NCBI GenBank assembly: GCA_910585295.1
Contig: CAJUDE010000052.1
Coordinates: forward strand, 1-56,027
Direction of reading: 5' to 3'
DNA from: an uncultured Lachnospiraceae bacterium
GTDB taxonomy: Bacteria; Bacillota; Clostridia; Lachnospirales; Lachnospiraceae
Length of the DNA: 56,027 nucleotides
The position numbers were made by a program, and so were the translations under genes. Each line of letters begins with the position of its first letter. Position 1 is the first letter of the stretch. Positions 41,497-51,263 of this stretch are shown here, in pieces. Below the pieces are notes generated by a model. It saw nothing but the letters and a program-made list of their open reading frames with translations. It was not told the DNA's origin and ran no database searches.

Positions 41497-42630
41497 TTAC
41501 CTTTGAATCTGCAGTAACTTTTTCTTTAATTCCCCCTCCAGGCGGTTCATTTCCTGTTCTGCCTCCCGGCGTTTTTCTTTGCCTTCTTGCTGAATGCGCA
41601 TCACTTCATCCAAAGTGGAGATTAAAGATTCATTCGTTATGCGCAACGTCTCCATATCTACAATTCCGCGCTCTGATTCCCTGGCAGTTTCCACCGTGGC
41701 GATTTTTAACCGTTCGGCATTCTTTTTAAGCAGCTCATTTGTCAAATCTGTCACTTCCCGCTGCGCCGCAGCCGCCTGGGCGGAATGCTCCACACCCATG
41801 GCAAGGACCATTTGGCTTTTCCACAATGGGATGGTATTTACAATTGTGGACTGTATTTTCTCCACCATAATTGTGTCATTATTCTGCACCAGCCGAATCT
41901 GGGGCGCTGTTTGTATGGAAATCATCCTGGTTAATTCCAAGTCATGGATCTTTTTTTCAAACCTGGTACACAAGGCTTCTAGGTCTTTCGCTTCTTGGGC
42001 GTCCTCCGGCAGGCCGGAACGGTTAGCCTTCTCAATTAATGCCGTAAGTTCCGTTTTACGCACCTCTTCCAGCTTCCTTTTCCCCGCCAGGATATACATG
42101 GACAGCTCTTTGAAATATATTTTATTCTGCTCATACATTTTATCCAGGATTGCAGCATCTTTCATTAACTGCATTTGATGCCCCTCTAATACTTTACATA
42201 TTTTATTGACATTCACCTCTGCCTTGTCATATTTTGCCTTTAAGGCAGTGATTTTATTAGAAGATTTCTTGAAAATCCCAAGAAATCCCCGTTCTTCCTC
42301 TGCATCAAAGCTTTTTAGCTCCATCACCACGCCAGTGAGCAATTCGCCAATTTCCCCCAGGTCCTTAGTCTGTACATTCTCCAATGCTTTCTCTGAGAAA
42401 TCCGCCATTTTTTTCTGTGTCCCAGCCCCATACTGCAAGACAATATTGGAATTATGCAAATCAATCTGGCTAGTGAACTGGTCCACCATGCGCCGTTCCT
42501 CTTCGGTTAATATATTATCATCCCATGCCGGCTCTGCTGGCGCCTCTTTTGTTTCGGCTGCCTTTTCCATATCTGGGAACGGGTCTAAGGTCAATACCGG
42601 CGCATTTGAAAATTCTAATCCTTCACTCAT
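41497..42630 (-). CDS. TelA-like toxic anion resistance protein
   Basis: 377 residues, soluble and largely helical. The central segments (MVDQFTSQIDLHNSNIVLQYG, and the long coiled region after 200) fit the TelA/KlaA family, linked to tellurite and other envelope stresses in Firmicutes, with no known biochemical activity. GGAGGGAGAAC precedes the start. It lies 23 bp downstream of the XpaC-like gene, a pairing seen in many Firmicutes. Confidence 0.85.
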   Translation of the reverse strand: MSEGLEFSNAPVLTLDPFPDMEKAAETKEAPAEPAWDDNILTEEERRMVDQFTSQIDLHNSNIVLQYGAGTQKKMADFSEKALENVQTKDLGEIGELLTGVVMELKSFDAEEERGFLGIFKKSSNKITALKAKYDKAEVNVNKICKVLEGHQMQLMKDAAILDKMYEQNKIYFKELSMYILAGKRKLEEVRKTELTALIEKANRSGLPEDAQEAKDLEALCTRFEKKIHDLELTRMISIQTAPQIRLVQNNDTIMVEKIQSTIVNTIPLWKSQMVLAMGVEHSAQAAAAQREVTDLTNELLKKNAERLKIATVETARESERGIVDMETLRITNESLISTLDEVMRIQQEGKEKRREAEQEMNRLEGELKKKLLQIQR

Positions 42631-42653
42631 GTTCTCCCTCCGCTTTCATTCTC

Positions 42654-43880
42654 TTATTCATATTTAAAATCATCTTTTGTCAACCCTTCCTGAGCCAGCA
42701 TTGTATGCAGCACAGAAATATCGGAAGACACATCCCACGCCACATCCTCAAACAGGCTGTCCAACAATTTTTCAAAAGCTACATTCAATGTATCAAGGGC
42801 TTTTTCAATTTCTGCTTTGGAATTTTTAATATTCTCTCCCTGAACTGGCTGTCTGCCTAATTGCTGGTAAGCCTCCAAAAGCTTTACTGTAGTAGGCAGG
42901 TAATATTCCATTAATTTTTGAATATCTTCCAGGGAATCCGGGTCTTCCTTCACCCGCTCAAGTATTTTCTTCACTAAAAGCTCCATATGGGCAATTTTAT
43001 AAACAATTTCCTGCTCTGGGATTGCCTGGCTGCATGCCTGCATTTTACTGATATATTCTTGTCCTTTTGTAACCACTTCTTGGACTTTTGAGCCTTCCCC
43101 ATCCCTTTGGATGCCGCCTTGCCTTTGTTTCTGTTCCAGCTCTTTTTGCGCCATCCGCTGCATTTGGATCTCTTGGTACTCCTGATATGTGCTGTTGCTT
43201 ACAATTAGGCAGGAATTTTCATGGTCTAAATGCCCCTGGCAAAACCAGCCGTTTGCAATCATTTTCCTTACGTCCTTCAATACAAAATGAAAAGATTTCC
43301 CACTTCTGTCCGCCAATTCCTTAATATTGCAGTAAGTCCTGCCATGGAGCTGCCCAATATATCCATGGTACCTTTTTAACGCAGACAATAGGCTGCTGCC
43401 TTTCCATGCCATAATGCCGCTGCCAACCAAAAGGGGGATTAGGATGGAAAGCGCAATCTTCATACCAATATGGAAATTGCCCAACAACATCCCCACAAGA
43501 AACAATGTGGCGACGGCAACCCCTGTCCCAATACTGAATGTGTAGCCGCAGACTGCCAATACCAAGCCGCCTGCTTTTACTGACGTATTCTTTTTAAATA
43601 ACTCTGGATTTGTAGTTTGCCCAGGCGCCTTCAAACTTCCAGGCTGGCTTTTTGGAGGTTTTTGCTCCCATTTTTTTTGCTCCTTATTGTCCGCATAAGA
43701 TAAAAAAGAGGCTTTGTTCACTGCCTCGCCTGCGGACCTCAGCCCTTGCTGGATACTGCTGACCGCTTCGTTTACTGTGTTTGTAATTGCCTTATTCAAT
43801 TGACGAAAATCCTGGGAATTCACGGCGTCCTCCACAATATTACGGATGTCTTTCCCAAATTTTTCCCATTCTTGATTCAT
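42654..43880 (-). CDS. XpaC-like membrane protein (5-bromo-4-chloroindolyl phosphate hydrolysis family)
   Basis: About 408 residues. A charged N-terminal part (about 1-95) is followed by two or three hydrophobic segments (about 100-155) and a helical cytoplasmic C-domain with Gln/Glu-rich coiled coil (about 245-290). The order matches XpaC proteins, whose real role is unknown despite the name. The start at 43880 follows GGAGGAATCT. It and the TelA-like gene form a two-gene operon. Confidence 0.8.
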   Translation of the reverse strand: MNQEWEKFGKDIRNIVEDAVNSQDFRQLNKAITNTVNEAVSSIQQGLRSAGEAVNKASFLSYADNKEQKKWEQKPPKSQPGSLKAPGQTTNPELFKKNTSVKAGGLVLAVCGYTFSIGTGVAVATLFLVGMLLGNFHIGMKIALSILIPLLVGSGIMAWKGSSLLSALKRYHGYIGQLHGRTYCNIKELADRSGKSFHFVLKDVRKMIANGWFCQGHLDHENSCLIVSNSTYQEYQEIQMQRMAQKELEQKQRQGGIQRDGEGSKVQEVVTKGQEYISKMQACSQAIPEQEIVYKIAHMELLVKKILERVKEDPDSLEDIQKLMEYYLPTTVKLLEAYQQLGRQPVQGENIKNSKAEIEKALDTLNVAFEKLLDSLFEDVAWDVSSDISVLHTMLAQEGLTKDDFKYE

Positions 43881-44028
43881 AGATTCCTCCAAATATACGC
43901 AGTATGCTAGTTTACTGATTTGTTATACAAACGGCTATAACATTGCCTGCCATAAGATATCCTATCATTTACCACGGCTTTATACACATTATGTACCATC
44001 CTCTTTCTAAAATCAACACTTTATTCTT

Positions 44029-44076
44029 TTGAGTTCCCCCATTTTTTATAATAGGCGGTATTTTAGTTCCAAAAGT
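44029..44076. repeat. Solo left end of the MITE-like element
   Basis: TTTGAGTTCCCCCATTTTTT followed by TATAATAG matches the left end of the element at 52583-52610 with about two changes, then the similarity fades by about 44076 (CCAAAAG shared). The right end is not present nearby. It lies in the divergent gap between the XpaC-like gene and the secreted VWA protein, just upstream of that protein's promoter. Confidence 0.65.
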
Positions 44077-44095
44077 TCCTTTTTCCTTGTTTTGC

Positions 44096-44160
44096 TTGTA
44101 AATTATTAAATAAAATTATATAATTTTACCATGGTAAGATTTGCATAAAATTTCTTACCA
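44096..44160 (+). promoter_or_regulatory. Promoter and leader hairpin of the secreted VWA protein
   Basis: TTGTAA (44096-44101), 17-bp spacer, TATAAT (44119-44124). The leader then holds a hairpin, ATGGTAAGA (44131-44139) with TCTTACCA (44153-44160), before AGAAGGAG and the ATG at 44182. Confidence 0.6.
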
Positions 44161-44181
44161 AAAAAAGAGAAGGAGAAATTT

Positions 44182-47100
44182 ATGAAAAGAACAAAAAAAA
44201 CTATTAAGCCTCATCCTTTCCTGCTCTTTGGCATTATCCGTGCCATCCCAGGCATTGGCAGAATCTGCCCCTGACAACACTCAAAGCACGGAAAAAGAGC
44301 AACAGGAAGGGAACACACAACAAACGCCTAAGGCGCAGCCCACGAAAGAGATTGCCTCCGTGAAAGTCTACACCAGCGCGGACAATGACAAAAATACGCC
44401 AAAAGAAGGCACGGATATTGGCATCTCACAGGAAACTACAGCAGTCCCATTGGGCAAAAACGACAATGTTGCAACGGTCCAAGCCCTGGATAAGGATGGC
44501 AACACATTAATCGCAGGGCAAGATTTCACAGTAACCTCACAGGCAGGGCAAAACCTTACATATGTCCAAGCCAACGGAGGCATTGCCTTACAGTCAGAAC
44601 ATATGATGTCTGACGAATGGAAAGTATACAATGCCGCTGGGGAAGAAATTTCCACCATTGCCCTCACAGAAGCATCAAACGACTTTTTAGCAGGCATAAC
44701 ATTTACAGACATCCATGTAAATGATGTAGTGGATGTAACGCTTAATTCAGAAACTGGGACTAAGAAATACTTCCGCTTCACCCCAGAAGAGGCTGGGAAC
44801 TACTCTATTTACTCAAGTTCCTGTACTAATGATTCCGAAGTTTATATCTATGATGAAAATGGGGTACAACTATATTCTAATGACGATGGCGGAAGCGGAA
44901 TGAATTTTTCCGTTTCAGCTTCTTTAGAGGCTGGAAAACAATATTTTATCGCTGCCGGCACTCTAGACAGCTCTGATTCTTACCAGCTCCATGTAGTGAA
45001 GCAAAAAGGGCTATCCGACTTGCTCTCAACTGCAGTGAAGCATGACATTGCAGACAGTGATGTAACAGACGGCAATGCACAGCCGGCAGAAACCCCTGTG
45101 TCCACAGAACAGAAAACAGAAGGGTACTATGACCAGCTCCTTTCTTTTCAGCCATCGCAAAATGGGTATTATAAATTCTATGTAACTTTATCTGAAGGAA
45201 ACTATTTATCTGAAGAACCTGTAATTTTAGATTCTACAGGCGATAGGATAGCACAACAGGATTCTTCCTCAGGTTATGCAGAGAATGGCAGGCAATATAC
45301 TGCCTCTGCCTATTTAACGGCTTCGCAGCAATATTATATTGCATTGGAATATGAGGTAGGGAACAGTGAATTGGCCTGCACCTCCTATGTCGCTTCTGAA
45401 ACCGCAGTATCAGGTATCCAGGTATCGTTAAAATCCGAAGGCTCTGCCTTAGTTTATGGGGAAAACGGCTCTTTTGAAACTTACTACGACCCAGATACAG
45501 AGGAAGAAAAAGAATTTTTCTTATTTGACAAATCTTCTATTTTGAGTTTATTCAACATTACTTTAATTTATGAGGATGGAACCAAAGAGCCATGGGAGGA
45601 ATATGGCAGCAATAGGCTTTCCTATTCTGATAACCAGCACGAAAGCCACTGGGAAGCAGGCAGCCAGAATAATTTAATGACCTTAACTGCTGACAGTATA
45701 AAAAAAGAAATTCCCGTCCCGGTGAAACCTGCGCCCAAAGCCACTGATATTACAATCAGCCTAGATACTACAGCAAACGCTTTGGTCCTCGGCGACACAA
45801 ACTTTGGATATTGGAATAGTTATTATAATGAAGAAACAGGGCTTTATGATTCCTATTTTTACTTTGACACTTACTATATCCAAAGGCTCTACAATATTAC
45901 AATCACTTATGACAACGGAGCGACGTATGAAAATACCTTAGAGGATGCTGTAAGCAGCAAAAAAGTAACTTATACAGATAACCAGTCTTCCACAAACCCA
46001 TGGCAGGCTGGAGGGGAAAACAACTTGATTACCGTGCAGTCTGGGGATATTTCCAAGAATATCAACGTACCTGTAAAATCTTTCCATGAGCTTTATTCAG
46101 GATGCCCTGAGTTAAAAGAGGATACCACGCTTCCTGTCACTTATGGCCCTGATACCTCCAACAGTGGGGTACTGCAGTTTAAGCCTGCAAGCGATGGGAC
46201 ATATTATATTTATTCCTCAGGGACTTCCGACCCAATTGCAGAACTATATGACCAAAATGCAAAAAAAATTGCATCTGATGATGACGGGTATGATGAAACG
46301 AATTTCTTGATTTCTGCTGAATTGAAAGCAGGGAATACTTATATCTTGAAATCACGTACCTATTCTAAGACCGCAGGCTCTTATAATATTATTGCAACCC
46401 GCAAGAAACCAGCAAATGCTGGCTATTCTTCCCTGGAAGGGATGGACTTAAGCGGCAAATATATTAACCTTGCCCTGGTTGTGGACACCACTGGCTCTAT
46501 GAGCGATATTATAAGCAATGTCCGCGACACCTTAACAGAATTTGTAAAAGCGATTGCCGGCACAAAGGCTACGCTGCGTATCTCCCTGATTGATTACAGG
46601 GATATCATAGAAGATGGGAAAGAAAGCACTGTGCTGCATTATTCCCCATCCTTGTCCATTTGGTTTGAAAACAAGGATATCGACACATTGGTAGAACAAA
46701 TTGGCAGTCTGGGAGCAGACGGCGGCGGGGACGAGCCGGAATCCGCAGTAGACGCCCTTGGCAATTTAGTTCAGCCAGAAACCATGACATTTAACGCTTC
46801 GGCTGCAAAATTTGCATTCCTTGTCACAGACGCAACTTACAAAGAGGAAAACCAGCATGGCATCCAAGACATGGCGGAAATGATAAGGCTCTTACAAGAA
46901 AAAGGGATTGCCACCTCCGTCATAACTAGAAAAGAACATTATTCTGTTTACAAAGACCTTACGGAAAAAACAAACGGTACCTTAATTAACGTAGAAGGGG
47001 ACTTCTCCAACGCAATGGGCAGGTTTGCGGCGCGCATTGCGCAAGGGACAGAAGATTATACCCCAGATACTGAAATTATCCCTGTAGAAAGTATTACGCT

Positions 47101-48475
47101 TGGAAAAGACTTAACAGTGCCGGCAGGGAAAATCAAAAACTTCCGGCCAATTTTTACTCCGGCAAACGCTACTGAAAAAGGCGTTTATTGGGAAATTGAA
47201 AATCCAGAGATTGCAAAAATCTCAGAAAACACAACAGACGGCATCCTTGTGGTTCAAGGAATCCAAGAAGGCAAAACAAAAATTATCGCCCGTTCCAAAG
47301 ACGGGGGATACACCGCTTCCTTTGAACTGACTGTTACAAAATCTGTTTACACAGATAATAAAATGGAAAGCTGTGACATTGATGAAATCCTTGCTGAACT
47401 CAAAGACCTTGCCTCCCGTATTAAGGACTTGATTTATTACGGGGACTTAAAGCCAGATATTGCAGGTGACAAGCAATCTGCCATCTACAATGCAATCAAG
47501 CAGACAGATAAGAATATACTGTTTACCTATAGCGACAAGGAAGGGAATTTTTCCTACCATTGGAAATTTGCAGGGAAGGATATTACAAACCCAGCGGTCT
47601 CTGTAGCATTTGGAATTAATGTAAATGACGCGGCGTCATCTACCAAACAGGCTGCTGACGCAACAAAGCTAACGCAGTATGCAACATTTGATTTCAAACA
47701 TGAAGGGAACTTGCCAGGCAAAGCAAATATTTCAGCCGCAATCGGGGCAAAATTTGCAAACGGCACCTATGACTTATATTACCACAATAAGGGTACCGGA
47801 AAATTAGAATTATGCCCAACGAAAGCAACTGTTTCAAATGGAGTCGCTGCCTTTGAGATTACCCATTGTTCTTCCTATGTGATTGGGAAAACCCCTGCCC
47901 CGCAGCAGCAGGTTACCCCAACCCCGACCCCTAAGCCAGACAACAACCAAAAACCAACTACAGATAAAAAACCTGTAAAACCAAAAAAAGGAACTATCTT
48001 AAAATCTGGAAAATTCCGCTACAAAGTGACAAAGGTTGGCGCTACGGCAGCATTCTATAAAATGTCCAGCGCCACAGCAACCGTAAAAATTCCAGATAAA
48101 GTAAAAATTAATGGCATCACTTATAAAGTGACCTCCATTTCAGCAAAGGCATTCCAAAACAATAAAAAGCTCAAAAAAGTCACGATTGGGAAGAATGTCA
48201 CAACGATTGGGGACAATGCATTTAAAGGATGCAAAAAACTTACAAACGCCACCATTGGGGCTGGAGTGAAAACAATTGGGAAAAATGCATTTGCATCCTG
48301 CCCCAAGCTTGGAAAGATTACAATCAAATCCACCAAGCTAACCAAAATTGGGAAAAATGCATTCAAAGGCATTAAATCTACAGCTAAAATCAAGGTTCCT
48401 TCCTCTAAGCTGAAAAAATATAAAAAATTGCTGAAAGGAAAAGGGCAGGGCAAAAAAGTAAAAATTACAAAGTAA
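44182..48475 (+). CDS. Large secreted VWA/BspA-repeat surface protein, frameshifted in its signal peptide
   Basis: About 1430 codons. AGAAGGAG precedes the ATG at 44182, but that frame stops after 30 codons. Removing one A from the A8 run at 44193-44200 would give a clean signal peptide (MKRTKKLLSLILSCSLALSV, then PSQALA) joined to the long frame, which is open from 44186. As written, translation could only begin at a TTG (44228), with no signal. Domains, counted from 44228: prepeptidase-C-like beta domains (about 165-260, 295-385, 640-730), a VWA domain with MIDAS DTTGSMS (about 750-935), an Ig-like region (about 950-1040), and BspA-type leucine-rich repeats (about 1290-1400). No LPXTG motif is present. 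Confidence 0.8.
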
Positions 48476-48495
48476 TGAGCCAAACCATAAACAGG

Positions 48496-48534
48496 CAGGG
48501 TTGCTCCATGGACATATCCCATGGGGCAGCCCTG
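48496..48534 (+). terminator. Hairpin terminator after the VWA protein gene
   Basis: CAGGGTTGCTCCATGG pairs with CCATGGGGCAGCCCTG (two wobbles or mismatches), followed by AACCTTTTG. The stem is long, but the T tract is weak. Confidence 0.55.
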
Positions 48535-48604
48535 AACCTTTTGTAATATCTATTGTGTTCTTCTTTCCAAAATAGTATAATATTCCAGAAAGTGAGGGAA
48601 AATT

Positions 48605-50305
48605 ATGAAAACACACAACGATTTGAGGGAACTGTTAAACCGCATTGACCACAGAGGCTATCCAGCCTATAAAGACACAAGGGGAAGCTATCAGTTCGAT
48701 AAATATGTATTGTCCATCGACCATGTGCAAGGGGACCCATTTGCCGCGCCTTCCAAGGTAAGCGTCCATGTGCCAGGCAAAACCGCAGGGTTTCCAACAG
48801 AATTGTTCCAGTTAAAGCATAAACGGGTGGCATTGCAGGACTATTTGCTCCGCAAATTTGGAAAAGAAGCCGACGCCTTTACTTTTAAGGCAAAAGGCTC
48901 TGGGAAAAGCGGGCTAATGTCTGTCAGCAGGTGCGGGCAGGAAATTTTAGAGCGGACAGCCTGTGAAATCCAGCCCAATGGAACGGTTATTGTCCGTATG
49001 GAAATCGGGTTTCCAGCCAATGGAAGGACAATCAACAGCAGGGAATTAATCAAAATCCTATTTGAATTCCTTCCAGGCTGTGTAAAAAAATCCCTGCTCT
49101 ATGCATCCTTAGACAGCAAATCCGTCCAGAAAAATGCAGAGCTGGCAGAAGACCAGCAATTTATACGGGAAGAGCTTCCCAAATTAGGGCTTGCAGCTTT
49201 TGTCGCTAACGGTTCCATACTGCCTAGGGAATCTGGGGTTTCCGACCGCCCTATGAAACAGGCTGTCCCCTTCCAGTCGCCAAAATCCATGGAAGTCTCC
49301 TTAGAGCTTCCCAATTATGGCAGCATTACAGGAATGGGCATCAAAGAAGGCATCACTCTAGTGGTGGGAGGCGGCTACCATGGAAAATCCACTTTGTTAA
49401 AAGCCTTAGAGCTTGGCGTTTATAACCATATTTCTGGGGATGGGCGAGAATATGTCATCACCGATGATACTGCAATGAAAATCCGGGCAGAAGACGGAAG
49501 GAGCATTAAACAGGTAGACATCTCCATGTTTATCAATAACCTCCCAAATAAAAAAGACACCATGCATTTTTCTACAGAGGACGCCAGCGGAAGCACCTCC
49601 CAGGCAGCTAACGTAGTGGAAGCGATGGAAGCTGGGACAAAGGTAATGCTGATTGACGAAGATACCAGCGCAACAAATTTTATGATCCGGGACGAACTGA
49701 TGCAGCGAGTGGTAAACCGTAACTCCGAGCCAATCACCCCATTTATTGACCGGGTACAGGAACTTTCCTGCCAATATAAGATTTCTACCATACTGGTGGC
49801 AGGAAGCTCTGGCTCATATTTCCACAAAGCAGACTGCATTATCCAAATGGACCATTACCTTCCAAAGGACATTACCGAATTTGCCAAAAAAGAAGCGGCG
49901 GCCTTCCCAATCCCAAATGAGCCTGCGCCAGACAGCCAGGAGCCATCTTTTGACAGGGTTGTAAAACCAGACCACGCATTCCAGAAAAACGACCGGATTA
50001 AAATGAAAACCCAAGGCAAAGATTCTGTCATGGTCAATCGCGATACCATTGATTTAAGGTATGTTGAGCAATTGGCAGATAAGGAACAGCTTGTTTCTTT
50101 GGGGTATTTGGTAAAATATGCGCAGCTTCACCTCTTTAATGGGAAGAAGACTATTTCAGACACGGCTGCACAATTATGCAGCATACTTGATAAGAAAGGG
50201 CCGGCTGGCATCTGTGAAGGGAGTTATGTGCCAGGCGGGCTTGCTATGGTACGCAAACAAGAAATTTATGCATGCCTGAACCGTTACCGCTCCCTAAAAT
50301 TATAA
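48605..50305 (+). CDS. ABC-class ATPase domain protein (COG3044-like)
   Basis: 566 residues, soluble. An atypical Walker A, VVGGGYHGKSTLLKALE, lies near 254-270 and a Walker B-like VMLIDEDTSATNF near 346-358. This is the predicted 'ATPase of the ABC class' family of unknown function, which lacks membrane domains. The N-terminal ~200 residues are specific to the family. GTGAGGGAAAATT precedes the start. It stands alone between two terminator-like hairpins. Confidence 0.85.
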   Translation: MKTHNDLRELLNRIDHRGYPAYKDTRGSYQFDKYVLSIDHVQGDPFAAPSKVSVHVPGKTAGFPTELFQLKHKRVALQDYLLRKFGKEADAFTFKAKGSGKSGLMSVSRCGQEILERTACEIQPNGTVIVRMEIGFPANGRTINSRELIKILFEFLPGCVKKSLLYASLDSKSVQKNAELAEDQQFIREELPKLGLAAFVANGSILPRESGVSDRPMKQAVPFQSPKSMEVSLELPNYGSITGMGIKEGITLVVGGGYHGKSTLLKALELGVYNHISGDGREYVITDDTAMKIRAEDGRSIKQVDISMFINNLPNKKDTMHFSTEDASGSTSQAANVVEAMEAGTKVMLIDEDTSATNFMIRDELMQRVVNRNSEPITPFIDRVQELSCQYKISTILVAGSSGSYFHKADCIIQMDHYLPKDITEFAKKEAAAFPIPNEPAPDSQEPSFDRVVKPDHAFQKNDRIKMKTQGKDSVMVNRDTIDLRYVEQLADKEQLVSLGYLVKYAQLHLFNGKKTISDTAAQLCSILDKKGPAGICEGSYVPGGLAMVRKQEIYACLNRYRSLKL

Positions 50306-50353
50306 ACTGAAATGATATCTTACTACATTAACAGTACATTATCTGCATAAAGC

Positions 50354-50460
50354 AAAAGAGGCTGTTGCAAAATGCAGCTTATATACAATATATGGCAGAG
50401 ATTACAAAGTTCTGAATACCATATCTTGTATATAACAGCTATTTTGCAACAGCCCCTTTT
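50354..50460. repeat. ~110-bp palindromic intergenic element, copy 2
   Basis: AAAAGAGGCTGTTGCAAAAT at the left end pairs with ATTTTGCAACAGCCCCTTTT at the right, and ATATACAATATATGG pairs inside with CCATATCTTGTATAT, so the whole forms one long stem. A T run follows on the plus strand and it probably terminates the ATPase transcript. It is related in sequence and size to the element at 31555-31668. Confidence 0.75.
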
Positions 50461-50496
50461 TTTATATTTTTAATTTCTCCAAATCCACTCCTTTTC

Positions 50497-50525
50497 TTGT
50501 CCTTGCCATGCTTGTCTGATATAAT
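50497..50525 (+). promoter_or_regulatory. Promoter of the restriction endonuclease gene
   Basis: TTGTCC (50497-50502), 17-bp spacer, TATAAT (50520-50525), about 30 bp before the start codon at 50553. Confidence 0.55.
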
Positions 50526-50552
50526 GGTGCTATCCAAAAGGAGGGACAGACT

Positions 50553-51263
50553 ATGACAAATCAAGAAAAAGAAGCTATCTTACACGCTGCAAAATCATTT
50601 TTCCGGAACCGGATAGCCCCAAACCATATTAAAAATACAAAAAAACTACAATCCTTAAATGAATTTAATGTAAACCCTTTTTTAAATAAATACCTTGCGC
50701 AATTTTCTTTTGGGGACTCCTCGCCAGAAAGCATTGCAAAAGCATTGATTTATCCCCGGGTGCTTGGCACCTCCATCACCACGTCTTTCGGCACAAACAT
50801 GCAGTATTTTTGCAATGATGTTTTGTCGTCTTTTGCCTCCACAACCTCAGGGATTGATATTGAATTTAACGACGCCATAGACGGGCGCCGCAAATTTTGC
50901 CAGGTAAAAGCCGGCCCTCAGACGATCAATAAAGACGATATCACAACAATTAAAGACCATTTCAAAGGCGTAAGGAACCTTGCCAGGACAAACGGGCTTC
51001 CTTTGGCAATAACCGACTGCATTGTAGGCGTGTTTTATGGTACATCCAATTCCTTAAGCCAGTTTTATAAAAAGATTGACGAGGATTACCCGGTCCTTGT
51101 TGGGCAAGGGTTTTGGCACCATTTAACGGGCGACCCTAACTTTTACGATGACTTAATCAATGCATTTGCGGAAGTTGCAGATGAAATGGACAGTTCTGTT
51201 TTACTGCAAAATACTGTAGAAAAACTTGCCCAGGAAATAAAAAATACAAGCGGCTTATTATAA
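50553..51263 (+). CDS. Type II restriction endonuclease, PmeII-like
   Basis: 236 residues. It resembles the PmeII family of type II endonucleases. A PD-(D/E)XK-type nuclease core is suggested by GIDIEFNDAIDGRRKFCQVKAG (split D...QVK) around 107-128. AAAGGAGGGACAGACT precedes the ATG. Its end overlaps the convergently transcribed methyltransferase gene by 6 bp. Recognition sequence unknown. Confidence 0.8.
   Translation: MTNQEKEAILHAAKSFFRNRIAPNHIKNTKKLQSLNEFNVNPFLNKYLAQFSFGDSSPESIAKALIYPRVLGTSITTSFGTNMQYFCNDVLSSFASTTSGIDIEFNDAIDGRRKFCQVKAGPQTINKDDITTIKDHFKGVRNLARTNGLPLAITDCIVGVFYGTSNSLSQFYKKIDEDYPVLVGQGFWHHLTGDPNFYDDLINAFAEVADEMDSSVLLQNTVEKLAQEIKNTSGLL

Noticed and set aside
41497..43880. 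TelA/XpaC genes as part of the exporter system
   Set aside because: They have a separate position upstream of the regulator promoter and are found together without such exporters in other Firmicutes.
44228..48475. Translation of the VWA protein from the TTG at 44228
   Set aside because: No ribosome-binding site precedes it and it would remove the signal peptide that is clearly encoded just upstream in the same frame.
48001..48475. Cell-wall sorting motif at the end of the VWA protein
   Set aside because: The C-terminus ends in BspA-type repeats and a Lys-rich tail; there is no LPXTG-like motif or hydrophobic helix.
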